Below are positions 26,447-33,935 of a stretch of 64,000 bases of DNA, piece after piece. The number at the start of each line of letters is the position of its first letter. Within the stretch, counting starts at the first letter, position 1. The stretch lies in NCBI GenBank assembly GCA_900544375.1, contig UQUZ01000004.1:34000-97999 (forward strand), read 5' to 3'. The position numbers and the translations under genes were made by a program. This DNA comes from an uncultured Oscillospiraceae bacterium (lineage in GTDB: Bacteria; Bacillota; Clostridia; Oscillospirales; Acutalibacteraceae). Below the pieces are notes generated by a model. It did not search any database. It saw only the letters and a program-made list of their open reading frames with translations, and was not told the DNA's origin.

Positions 26447-26884
26447 TTAAATCTCATCGTTATAATACTTTTTGATTAAGTCAATCAAATCTTTAGCAAC
26501 CTCACGAATTTCAAACAACTCATGCTCCCAAATATAAATCGCTGATGTATCGGTTTCACCATTAGGAAGAACACGATAACAGTAGTAATCACCACATCCG
26601 TTTGTTGCAAAATAGATGTTTCGATTTACTTTTTCTTCGAACTCGCCTTCCTCAAAGTATTCCGCCATAACGCTTCTATTTCTCTCAACATTTTCTATTA
26701 TTTCCTTGACCGAAAGCAAAAACCATTGATCTCCGTCTGTTTCCCTAAGGAGTGCTTTTAATTCGTTGGGGAGGGAATACCCTACATATTTTTCTGCTTT
26801 AGCAAGTTCACTCTCATCACACGGTTTTTGCAACTTTGCCCATTCGTTATCTTTAATTAATTCTGTTAATATCTCTCTAAACAC
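26447..26884 (-). CDS. SMI1/KNR4 (SUKH) family protein
   Basis: A 145-residue SUKH-1 domain protein: the segment YSLPNELKALLRETDGDQW is the family core, followed by the acidic second half (IYIWEHELFEIREVAKDLIDLI). SUKH proteins most often serve as immunity proteins against nuclease or other polymorphic toxins. No toxin gene, Rhs or WXG protein is adjacent, so here it is an orphan. It is AT-rich compared with neighbours and lies in the same low-GC stretch as the broken gene at 23.8-24.9 kb, consistent with horizontal acquisition. The start rests on the only suitable ATG. Its role as immunity protein is inferred from the family. Confidence 0.88.
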   Translation of the reverse strand: MFREILTELIKDNEWAKLQKPCDESELAKAEKYVGYSLPNELKALLRETDGDQWFLLSVKEIIENVERNRSVMAEYFEEGEFEEKVNRNIYFATNGCGDYYCYRVLPNGETDTSAIYIWEHELFEIREVAKDLIDLIKKYYNDEI

Positions 26885-26959
26885 TGTTCTTCCTCTAGAA
26901 TTTTAAATGATTGCTCTGTATTCCGTATATTATATAAATAACCTTGATTGCAGTATAAC

Positions 26960-27009
26960 AAAAAAGTCAGGTTAAAGCAAATGCAAACCTGCATTTATTT
27001 TAACCTGAC
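26960..27009 (-). terminator. Terminator of tmRNA
   Basis: On the minus strand GTCAGGTTAAA pairs perfectly with TTTAACCTGAC, followed by six T. It lies immediately after the tmRNA 3' end. Confidence 0.95.
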
Positions 27010-27014
27010 TTTCG

Positions 27015-27363
27015 TGGTGGAGATGGCGGGAGTCGAACCCGCGTCCGAAAGCTCATCCGCACAACTTTCTACGAGCGTATCCGGTCTACTAGGATTCCCC
27101 TCAGCGCCCGCCGTCCGGCAGGCTGACGCTTACGGTAGCCTCCAAGTCATGACAGGGGAGGAGGCCATCCCCTGTTCACGTTCCCTGCTAATCGACGCCC
27201 AAATCTAAGCCGCAGGACTCAAAGACAGGACGCAGGCTTAAGCAGCCTGTAACGAAACTTTATTGTTGTCGTTTATTCTTTAAAAAGTGCGGCTTTTAAA
27301 GCGGTTCCGCGCCGCTGCTCGCTTATCGTGTTTCAAAACCCCCGTCGAAATCCTTTCATCCCC
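27015..27363 (-). ncRNA. ssrA: tmRNA (SsrA)
   Basis: tmRNA rescues ribosomes stalled on mRNAs lacking a stop codon. The minus strand gives a 349-base RNA whose 5' GGGGAUG pairs with 3' CAUCUCC followed by ACCA, with the T-arm GGGTTCGACTCCC and the conserved 5' GGATTTCGACGGGGG. The tag frame follows the conserved AATAAAC and reads GAC AAC AAT AAA GTT TCG TTA CAG GCT GCT TAA, giving DNNKVSLQAA after the tmRNA-borne alanine. The resume codon is inferred by analogy with Clostridium sequences. The C-terminal LQAA departs slightly from the usual LAA. A perfect terminator follows, and smpB lies just upstream on the same strand. Confidence 0.97.
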
Positions 27364-27446
27364 TTATTAAAAATGGTCATCCTATCCGGCCAACCACCGT
27401 TTTATACAGCCCGGCTCAGCCAATGGTGGAAAAGGCATCGCCCTTT

Positions 27447-27920
27447 TTAGCGCTGACGTTCCTTGAGGGAACGCTGGATATCGCGCGCCGCAGCCTTGCG
27501 GGCCATATCTTCGCGCTTATCATAATTCTTTTTACCCTTGCAGAGCCCTACCTGAATCTTGACCCGCCCCTTTTTGAAATAGGCGGAAAGCGGAATCAGC
27601 GCGTAGCCCTGTTGCTTCGTCAATCCATAAAGGCGGTTAATCTCCCGTTTGTGCATTAAAAGCCTGCGCACACGCATCGGGTCGCGGTTAAAGATATTCC
27701 CCTGCTCATAGGGGCTAACATGCATGCCATTGACAAATATCTCGCCATCCTTGACGGAGCACCATGCGTCTTTCAAATTGACACGCCCCTGACGCACGGA
27801 TTTGACCTCCGTGCCGAACAGCTCAATGCCGGCCTCCGCGCTCTCAATGACAAAATAGTCGTGAAAGGCCTTTTTATTGGTTGCAATCGTCTGCAAATCA
27901 CTTTTGTGCGCTGTTCCCAC
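27447..27920 (-). CDS. smpB: SsrA-binding protein SmpB
   Basis: SmpB binds tmRNA and is required for trans-translation. The 157-residue length is typical. Seen: NKKAFHDYFVIESAEAGIELFGTEVKS, VNLKDAWCSVKDGEIFV and the conserved basic C-terminal tail (KKNYDKREDMARKAAARDIQRS) that enters the mRNA channel. The start is GTG at 27920 with GGGGGTGAAAGG upstream. It has a near-perfect promoter and lies 83 bases upstream of ssrA, so the two parts of the rescue system are adjacent and may be co-expressed. Confidence 0.98.
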   Translation of the reverse strand: MGTAHKSDLQTIATNKKAFHDYFVIESAEAGIELFGTEVKSVRQGRVNLKDAWCSVKDGEIFVNGMHVSPYEQGNIFNRDPMRVRRLLMHKREINRLYGLTKQQGYALIPLSAYFKKGRVKIQVGLCKGKKNYDKREDMARKAAARDIQRSLKERQR

Positions 27921-27963
27921 GGCCTTTCACCCCCTTCTGCCCAGATCATCGGCCGGATAATGG

Positions 27964-27991
27964 ATTATATCACATGAAAAAAAATTGTCAA
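27964..27991 (-). promoter_or_regulatory. Promoter of smpB
   Basis: Minus strand: TTGACA (27986-27991), 16-base spacer, TATAAT (27964-27969), both consensus, about 45 bases before the smpB start. Confidence 0.9.
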
Positions 27992-28024
27992 GCAAAAAGC
28001 GGCGAACAATGTTTTCCATCCGCC

Positions 28025-28633
28025 TTAAATGACCTGCCTGCCCTCCAGCGCGCGGGAGAGGGTTACTTCGTCTGCATATTCAAGATCAGCGCCCACCGGC
28101 ACGCCGTAGGCCAAGCGGGTCACCTTGATGCCCATCGGTTTTAACAGGCGGGAGATGTACATGGCCGTTGCCTCCCCCTCCACAGTCGGGTTCGTCGCCA
28201 TGATAATCTCATCCACCTCTTCCTCCCCGCAGCCCAGCCTGGCGAGCAGCTCCTTAATGGCGAGTTGATCCGGCCCAATGCCGTTCATGGGGGAGATTGC
28301 GCCATGCAGCACATGGTAAACGCCCTCGTATTCATGCGTGCGCTCAATGGCGAGCACGTCGCGTGGATCCTCCACCACGCAAATTTTCGACTTATCCCGC
28401 GCGGGATTGCCGCAGACGGAGCAGAGCTCCGTGTCCGTCAAATTGCAGCAAATTTTGCAGCGGTGGATTTTTTCATGCGCATCCAGAATCGACTGCGCGA
28501 AACCTTTCGCCTCCGCGTCGGACAGGCCAAGCACATAGAAGGCAAGCCGCTGCGCACTCTTGCGCCCGATGCCGGGCATGCGCTCAAATTGCTCAATCAG
28601 CCGCGAAAGCGCGGCTACCTGATACCCTGCCAT
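28025..28633 (-). CDS. recR: Recombination protein RecR
   Basis: RecR, with RecF/RecO, loads RecA at gapped DNA. The 202-residue protein has the N-terminal helix-hairpin-helix (LIEQFERMPGIGRKSAQRLAFY), the four-cysteine zinc finger CKICCNLTDTELCSVCG, and a Toprim domain (ICVVEDPRDVLAIERT...YHVLHGAISPM). Normal length. It lies 3 bases after ybaB in the dnaX-ybaB-recR cluster. The next gene, smpB, has its own promoter. Confidence 0.98.
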   Translation of the reverse strand: MAGYQVAALSRLIEQFERMPGIGRKSAQRLAFYVLGLSDAEAKGFAQSILDAHEKIHRCKICCNLTDTELCSVCGNPARDKSKICVVEDPRDVLAIERTHEYEGVYHVLHGAISPMNGIGPDQLAIKELLARLGCGEEEVDEIIMATNPTVEGEATAMYISRLLKPMGIKVTRLAYGVPVGADLEYADEVTLSRALEGRQVI

Positions 28634-28636
28634 CGC

Positions 28637-28981
28637 TTAAAACAGGCCTCCCGGCATACCGGGAATATTCAGCCCGCCAGTGATCTTGCCCATCTCACGT
28701 TCCGAGGTTTCATCTGCCTTACGCATTGCCTCATTGATGGAGGCGATCAGCAGATCTTGCAACATCTCAATATCCTCCGGATCTACGATCTCCGGCTTCA
28801 TGTCGATCTTGACCACCTCATGCTTGCCGTTAACCGTCACCTCGACCGCTCCGCCGCCCGCGCCTGCGGTATATTCGGCGTTTTCGCACGCCTCCTGAAC
28901 ACGCGCCATTTCCTCCTGCATCTTTTGAATCTGCTTCATCATATTGCCGCTGTTGCCGGCGTTTGGAATTCTTGCTTTCAT
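28637..28981 (-). CDS. YbaB/EbfC nucleoid-associated protein
   Basis: A 114-residue DNA-binding protein of the YbaB/EbfC family, a small dimer shaped like tweezers. Seen: MMKQIQKMQEEMARVQEACENAEYTA, then VEVTVNGKHEVVKIDMKPEIVDPEDIEMLQ, both family typical; the C terminus is Gly/Met-rich. ATG 28981 has GGAGG 8 bases upstream; a TTG five codons earlier coincides with that site and is rejected. It sits directly upstream of recR, as in most bacteria, and probably shares the dnaX transcript. Confidence 0.96.
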   Translation of the reverse strand: MKARIPNAGNSGNMMKQIQKMQEEMARVQEACENAEYTAGAGGGAVEVTVNGKHEVVKIDMKPEIVDPEDIEMLQDLLIASINEAMRKADETSEREMGKITGGLNIPGMPGGLF

Positions 28982-28997
28982 CTGCTCTTCCTCCAAA

Positions 28998-29471
28998 TTA
29001 TAATTCTTTCCTCATCAAGAGATATGCACCACAGGCAGAGGAGTTTCCATCTGCATTCTTCACGCAAATCAAATCCTCCGTGACACTTTTTACTAGATCG
29101 AGATAGCCCATTCGCTGATATAAGCGCATATTTGCGTCATTCTCTTCCTCCACGCCGATCGAAAGCTCCAAAAAGCCCAATTCCTTCGCTCGATCAGCCA
29201 TCCGATTCAGCAGCGCAGAGCCAATTCCCCGGCCGCGATACCGCTCCAGGACGTGCAAATTACATAGATAGGCCCGTTTGATGCCATCAGCTGCATCTGC
29301 ATCCGGCAACTCCCGAAACAGATAAACGCGCCCAACCACCCGCAGCCCAATTCTAGCATACCAAAACTCGGCCTTTCCGGCATCCATATACGCGGCAAAC
29401 TGCGGCTCCGCCCATGGCGCATCCCGCCAATACCGGTGAAAATCCCGCAGCGTGCCGTGAACGATTTTCAT
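28998..29471 (-). CDS. GNAT-family N-acetyltransferase
   Basis: A 157-residue GNAT protein. The acetyl-CoA site is in LHVLERYRGRGIGSALLNRM (R/Q-x-x-G-x-G/A motif), followed by the LGFLELSIGVEEENDANMRLYQRMGY segment. Substrate unknown. ATG 29471 follows GGAAGGAGA. It is inserted between dnaX and ybaB, an interruption of the usual dnaX-ybaB-recR order, with gaps of 24 and 16 bases, so it is probably transcribed with them. Confidence 0.9.
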   Translation of the reverse strand: MKIVHGTLRDFHRYWRDAPWAEPQFAAYMDAGKAEFWYARIGLRVVGRVYLFRELPDADAADGIKRAYLCNLHVLERYRGRGIGSALLNRMADRAKELGFLELSIGVEEENDANMRLYQRMGYLDLVKSVTEDLICVKNADGNSSACGAYLLMRKEL

Positions 29472-29495
29472 AGGAAAATCTCCTTCCAAATCAGG

Positions 29496-31193
29496 CTATC
29501 GAATTTCCGTTTCCACCTGTGCATTCTTTAAACGACCCAGCAGGTCGTCGAGCGGGTCTGCTTTTTTCTTCGGCGCTTTCTTTTCGCCGCCACTGTAAAG
29601 GCCCAAGCGGTATTTGTGCCCTGTCACACGGAGCACTGCCTCCTTGACCGCGGAGGAATGGCTGCCCTGCCGGATAAAGCTGCCCAAAAGCGGGTTTTCT
29701 GACTGGATGAGCACAAACTCTCCGCGGAAAAACGCGCTGGAGCCGGATAAAATCCCAGCGATCGGCTTATCGATTTCTGATAAAACGGAGAGCACCTGCG
29801 GCCACTTTAGAAAGGCTTCGTCCCCTTCTTGCCCAGCCTGCGGCTCATCATCCGGCCGATCCGGCTCTGGAGGCGGCTCAGGCGTGGAAACCGGTTGCCG
29901 CCTTGAGGAAGGGGAAGTGAGAGGCTCCGGCGCATCAGGCGGAGTTGATAATGAATCCATCCTTGCCGGGCTGGAGGCCGCCTTTTCCGCCCTCGCCGGA
30001 AGCTCAGGGGGCTTTTCTGGCGCTGCCTGTGGAGCCACAGCTACGCGCCCGGTGCGCATTGCCTGCTCAAGCGCCTCAATGCGACGGAGCAACGCTGCGC
30101 TGTCTGAGCAGAGGGTAGGCGTGGCGAGCTTGATAAGCGCCATTTCCATCTCAATGCGGCGGTTCACACCGGAGCGCATGCGCTCTAATGTGCCCTGTAA
30201 CAAATCGAGTGCAGAGAGAATCGCTTCCATCGAAAAGCCCTCCGCCTCCACCTGAATCTGCTGAAGCTCACCCTCGGTGCAGATAATGAGCTCGCCTAGG
30301 GTGGGCACTGTTTTCGCAATCATTAGATTGCGGAAGTGGTCAATCAGATCGCCGCACAGCCGCTCCATATCGCAGGAGCCCTGATGCAGCTCATCGAGCA
30401 GGGTGAGCGCCCTGGCGCTATCCTCCGCGCGGAGAGCCGCGGAGAGCTCATAGAGATGGCCGCGGCCTGCGAGACCAGCCGCTTCGCTGACAATCTCCAC
30501 CGTGATCTGCTTTGACCTCCCGGCGCATTGGTCGAGGAGCGAAAGCGCGTCGCGCAATGCACCGTCCGCAATGCGGGCAATGAGCAGCGCTGCGTCATGC
30601 GCGAGCTCCATTCCCTCCTGACCGGCCACATATTCCAGCCGTGCGGCAATATCCTCCGGTGGAATGCGGCGAAAATCGAAACGCTGGCAACGGGAAAGAA
30701 TCGTCGCCGGGAGCTTATGCACCTCCGTAGTGGCAAGAATGAACAACACATAGGAGGGCGGCTCCTCCAGCGTTTTCAGCAGCGCGTTAAATGCGCCGAT
30801 GGAAAGCATATGCACCTCGTCGATGATATACACACGGTATTTAGCCGCGACGGGAGTAAAATTTGCCTCTTCACGCAAATCGCGGATGTTATCAACGCCA
30901 TTGTTGCTCGCCGCATCAATCTCGATCACGTCTAAAATTGAGCCGCTGTCGATCCCCTTGCAGATTTCGCACTCGTTGCACGGGTTCCCATCCACAGGGT
31001 GCAGGCAGTTAACCGCTTTGGCAAGGATCTTCGCACAGGTGGTTTTGCCCGTGCCGCGCGATCCGGTGAAGAGGTAGGCATGGGATAGCCGGCCTTCCTG
31101 AAGCTCCCGGCGCAGCGTGTCGGTCACATGCGGCTGCCCGGCAACATCGGAGAACACCTGCGGGCGCCATTTCCGGTAAAGCACCTGATACAC
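29496..31193 (-). CDS. dnaX: DNA polymerase III subunit gamma/tau
   Basis: The clamp-loader ATPase. From GTG 31193 the protein is 565 residues and opens MYQVLYRKWRPQVFSDVAGQ, the exact family start; GGAG lies 8 bases upstream. Seen: Walker A GSRGTGKTT (about 44-52), a zinc module CNECEIC, Walker B VYIIDEVHM, and sensor segment SRCQRFDF. The C-terminal third is Pro/Glu/Ala-rich linker followed by a tau-like domain. The open frame runs upstream to 31586 but that part is the SRP RNA gene, so it is not coding. The promoter at 31431-31459 probably drives ffs and dnaX together. Confidence 0.97.
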   Translation of the reverse strand: MYQVLYRKWRPQVFSDVAGQPHVTDTLRRELQEGRLSHAYLFTGSRGTGKTTCAKILAKAVNCLHPVDGNPCNECEICKGIDSGSILDVIEIDAASNNGVDNIRDLREEANFTPVAAKYRVYIIDEVHMLSIGAFNALLKTLEEPPSYVLFILATTEVHKLPATILSRCQRFDFRRIPPEDIAARLEYVAGQEGMELAHDAALLIARIADGALRDALSLLDQCAGRSKQITVEIVSEAAGLAGRGHLYELSAALRAEDSARALTLLDELHQGSCDMERLCGDLIDHFRNLMIAKTVPTLGELIICTEGELQQIQVEAEGFSMEAILSALDLLQGTLERMRSGVNRRIEMEMALIKLATPTLCSDSAALLRRIEALEQAMRTGRVAVAPQAAPEKPPELPARAEKAASSPARMDSLSTPPDAPEPLTSPSSRRQPVSTPEPPPEPDRPDDEPQAGQEGDEAFLKWPQVLSVLSEIDKPIAGILSGSSAFFRGEFVLIQSENPLLGSFIRQGSHSSAVKEAVLRVTGHKYRLGLYSGGEKKAPKKKADPLDDLLGRLKNAQVETEIR

Positions 31194-31256
31194 GGCAACC
31201 ACTCCTTTCCAGCCTGCGATGCCTTTCCAAAAGAAAAGGCAAAGCGAACCGTTCAC

Positions 31257-31378
31257 TTGGTCATGCAGCGGACAGGCAGACTGTGGCGCACAGTGCTGAC
31301 TGTTTAATGCTGCTCGGTTCCCCGCCTGACATGGTTCACAGCGCCCCGCCGCACAGGACCCGCCCGCCACATGACCAA
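31257..31378 (-). ncRNA. ffs: Signal recognition particle RNA (4.5S-like)
   Basis: About 120 bases on the minus strand immediately upstream of dnaX, the usual place in Bacillota. Terminal GGTCATG pairs with CATGACC. The apical domain IV motif is visible: TGAACCATGTCAGG, a GGGAACC loop region, then GAGCAGCATTAAAC, matching the conserved asymmetric and symmetric loops that bind Ffh. The flanking arms are GC-rich and pair along the length (GGCGGGCGGG.. with ..CTGCCTGTCCGC). Exact ends are approximate. This is the RNA of the SRP for membrane-protein targeting. Confidence 0.93.
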
Positions 31379-31430
31379 ATAAATGCTTCGCTCTGCCGAT
31401 GATAAAACTTTCTATGAAAAGCCTTATCGT

Positions 31431-31459
31431 ATTATAATCTATTTTGAGTAGAAAGGCAA
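31431..31459 (-). promoter_or_regulatory. Promoter of ffs-dnaX
   Basis: Minus strand: TTGCCT (31454-31459), 17-base spacer, TATAAT (31431-31436). The predicted start lies about 45 bases before the SRP RNA, so 5' processing would be needed. Confidence 0.78.
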
Positions 31460-31600
31460 GAGGGAATCCGCAACAAATTCTTTTCCAAAGCTCCCACTTT
31501 TCTAAATCATGCTGCATTCCCAGCCATAGCTTACATAGAAGCCCTAAAAACAAATTTGCCAGCAACAGCAGATCTTCTCCGGGCATAGGATCATCCTAAA

Positions 31601-31646
31601 AACAAAAAATCCATGCGGACAGGTTAGACCTATCCGCATGGATTTT
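31601..31646 (-). terminator. Terminator of membrane protein/TPR operon
   Basis: On the minus strand AAATCCATGCGGATAGG pairs with the facing strand (CCTGTCCGCATGGATTT), followed by T-rich sequence. It lies about 35 bases after the 31680-32330 gene stop. Confidence 0.92.
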
Positions 31647-31679
31647 ACACAGTGTTTCCTAACGCCTCCAGCTCAACTT

Positions 31680-32330
31680 TCATGATGACGCTGCGTTGGT
31701 CCCGGTCTCGGTGGCGGCTTCCGCCACATTTTGGGCCTTCTCTGCAAGCTTTGCAAGCCAGGCGCCAAGCGAATCATTCGCGGAAGCCAACGCCCCCGCA
31801 ATGGGAGACAACAGCTCCGGCAGGAACCAGGCCGCCGCAATTGAGGTGACGAGCGTAATCCCCCAACGCTCTAGGTAAGCGCCTGCAACTAAAACGGCAA
31901 TGATTGGGAACAACAAAATCTTTGCCGCAAGATTAGCCTCGTTTCCCGCGCCATAAAAGCTCTCCCACATCGCAAGTGCATCTTCTACCAAGGGGAAAAG
32001 CGAAGTCAGCAAAGAAATGCCAAGCCATAACATCAGCAGATAGAAAATGTTGTTGAACTGCTGCAACTTCATTACATGCACGCTGGCAGGGATCACGATC
32101 AGCAGCCCGAGCACCAGATTAAACAGGAAGGGGAGAAAACAGATCAAAAAACGTTTGCCCTTGCTCGGCATAAATTCATGCTCCACATGCCCGCACAGCT
32201 CGTTGGCCTGAAAATAGCGGGCATCTTCCACCGTGCAGTGAAACTTGCGGCACAGGCAATGCTCCCAAAGAGCATGCAGCAGCGTGCCCGGAAAGGTCAG
32301 CGCCTTCACGATCACATAAAGGATCCTCAT
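31680..32330 (-). CDS. Multi-pass membrane protein of unknown function
   Basis: A 216-residue protein with about four hydrophobic segments (around residues 62-85, 95-112, 135-152, 155-175) and a short Ala-rich soluble tail. The N-terminal FPGTLLHALWEH, a later GHVEHEF and SLFPLVEDALAMW recall the spacing seen in predicted membrane metallopeptidases (zincin-like families), but the canonical HExxH is not present, so peptidase activity is not claimed. It overlaps the upstream TPR gene by four bases (ATGA), so the two are coupled and probably act together. Not recognised beyond this. Confidence 0.75.
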   Translation of the reverse strand: MRILYVIVKALTFPGTLLHALWEHCLCRKFHCTVEDARYFQANELCGHVEHEFMPSKGKRFLICFLPFLFNLVLGLLIVIPASVHVMKLQQFNNIFYLLMLWLGISLLTSLFPLVEDALAMWESFYGAGNEANLAAKILLFPIIAVLVAGAYLERWGITLVTSIAAAWFLPELLSPIAGALASANDSLGAWLAKLAEKAQNVAEAATETGTNAASS

Positions 32331-33631
32331 GCCACATCCCCCTCTCCATTCAAGAAAATATCTTCAACCGTCAGCTTCCCGGCTTTATAATCAAGCACTT
32401 TCTGGCCCATTTCAACGCCATAGTATTCGAGGGTGGATATAACTTCTTCATAGCCATCCTGATTGCCGTTTGCCAAGTAGCACACCGCAAGGGTGTAGCT
32501 CGTCGCATAGTTCAGGGAGAGATCAAACGCGGTTTGTGCATTCGCCAACGCCGCCTTTTTATCGCCCTGAAGCAGCTCTACAATCGCCTTTTGGCGGTAG
32601 GGCTCTGAGCTGGTGTCATCCAGTGCGATGCCCTTTTCAGCTGTAGAAATCGCCTTGTCATACTCCTTTTGGAGCCGGTAAACCGAAGCTTCCGTGCCAT
32701 AGGCACTGGCGTCCTCCACGTTCTGTGCCCGCATTTGGTCGCAAAGCTCTACTACTTTGTCATAATTTTTAGCCTCTAGATATTCTGTGGCCATTGCAGG
32801 CAGGTAAATCCAGCTGTAGCTTTCGTTTTCCTTCTGAACAGATTCCAGAAATTGGATACGGACGGAGCTCTCCTGTTCCGTCATGGCGGCAAGCATGTAT
32901 TTATAATATTCTAAAATTGCTTTATCATAGCTTTCATTTTCCTTCAAGCCCTCAATCTTCTCGATCAGCTCGTCGTAGGGAAGCTGATCATCCCCCACCT
33001 CGCTATATCCGCTAAAAAGCTCCTCCACAGCAGAAATGGTATCCGTTATGGCATTCAAATTCTGATACAGCTCGTTGAGATCGCGGTTCCAAGCCCGCTC
33101 CAGCTGCGCCGTCGTGTAATATTTTTTGATTAAGCTCTGCGCGTTTTCTACATAGCCCAAATTCAGGTAGAGCTGCGCCTGGCCCTTCACCATGCGCTTC
33201 GCCGCCGCGGCCGTTGTATCCTGGCTCGCGTCATAATAAGCGTCGAGCGCAGAGTTAAGCTTTCCCTGGCGAACATACTGCTCAGCTTGTAACACCCGGG
33301 CAAAAGGCGACACGCCGATGAAAAAATCCGCTGCGCCATATAACGCCACAAAAGCAACGATCACCGCCAGCACGATCACTTTCCAATCCGCTTTTTGCTC
33401 CCCGGCTGAGACGGCGGCGTTTGCCGCTTCCCCTTCCGCACGCACAGGGCTTGTTGGCAATGCTGGCGGGGCCTCCTCCTTCCCGCTCTGCGCATTCTTC
33501 TCCGCTTCCTGCTCCGCTCTCTTCGTTGCCTCCTCCAGCTCTTGCTGAAATGCATCCCGAATCTGGCTGAGCTCTTCATCCAACCCGTCGCCGGAGAGGG
33601 TGTTATGTTCACGGTCTTTCATGTCTCCCAA
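32327..33631 (-). CDS. Membrane-anchored TPR protein
   Basis: About 434 residues. An acidic, Glu/Ala-rich cytoplasmic N terminus (about 80 residues) is followed by one transmembrane helix (VIVLAVIVAFVALYGAADFFIG) and a large C-terminal region of helical repeats. Clear TPR-like units are seen (AEQYVRQGKLNSALDAYYDA, ASVYRLQKEYDKAISTAEKG, YRQKAIVELLQGDKKAALAN). TPR domains bind partner proteins. The start is set at TTG 33631, where AAGGAGG is 7 bases upstream; ATG 33622 is the alternative. A promoter lies just upstream. It overlaps the downstream membrane protein gene, suggesting a two-component complex. Confidence 0.82.
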   Translation of the reverse strand: MGDMKDREHNTLSGDGLDEELSQIRDAFQQELEEATKRAEQEAEKNAQSGKEEAPPALPTSPVRAEGEAANAAVSAGEQKADWKVIVLAVIVAFVALYGAADFFIGVSPFARVLQAEQYVRQGKLNSALDAYYDASQDTTAAAAKRMVKGQAQLYLNLGYVENAQSLIKKYYTTAQLERAWNRDLNELYQNLNAITDTISAVEELFSGYSEVGDDQLPYDELIEKIEGLKENESYDKAILEYYKYMLAAMTEQESSVRIQFLESVQKENESYSWIYLPAMATEYLEAKNYDKVVELCDQMRAQNVEDASAYGTEASVYRLQKEYDKAISTAEKGIALDDTSSEPYRQKAIVELLQGDKKAALANAQTAFDLSLNYATSYTLAVCYLANGNQDGYEEVISTLEYYGVEMGQKVLDYKAGKLTVEDIFLNGEGDVA

Positions 33632-33675
33632 GGCAATGCCTCCTTCAAAGAAAACTGCAAAATTGCAATGTTGAT

Positions 33676-33704
33676 ATTTTAACATGAGAAAGCTTGTTTT
33701 TCAA
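33676..33704 (-). promoter_or_regulatory. Promoter of TPR/membrane protein operon
   Basis: Minus strand: TTGAAA (33699-33704), 17-base spacer, TAAAAT (33676-33681), about 40 bases before the start. The rest of the 33632-33935 gap holds only this promoter and the gdhA terminator. Confidence 0.75.
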
Positions 33705-33886
33705 ATGCTATTGGAATTGTTTACATTCTTATCACAATTCAAACAAAAACGCTTTCTCTCACACCCCCGCTTTGCGTCACAACACAAAGAAAAGGCTCGA
33801 ATGTGCTCGCATAGATATCATAAAGATAAGGGCTCCGGCCATCTGCCCGTTCGTGCGACGCAGATCCTTTTTACAACAATTTTTGC

Positions 33887-33912
33887 AAAAAAACAGGCCG
33901 GAAACCCCGGCC
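33887..33912 (-). terminator. Terminator of gdhA
   Basis: On the minus strand GGCCGG pairs with CCGGCC around a 5-base loop, followed by TG and seven T; 24 bases after the gdhA stop. Confidence 0.92.
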
Positions 33913-33935
33913 CGTCTTCTATATAGATATCGCTT

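Noticed and set aside
27015..27363. tRNA gene at the TCGAACCCG block
   Set aside because: The acceptor and T arm belong to tmRNA, shown by the tag frame and 349-base length; no separate tRNA was found.
29550..29575. dnaX programmed frameshift at an A-run near the 3' end
   Set aside because: The run GAAAAAAGC lies only about 25 codons from the stop, far from the usual gamma/tau boundary, with no clear downstream stem.
31194..31586. N-terminal extension of dnaX
   Set aside because: The sequence is the SRP RNA gene and its promoter; the family start MYQVLYRKWRP is at GTG 31193 with a good ribosome site.
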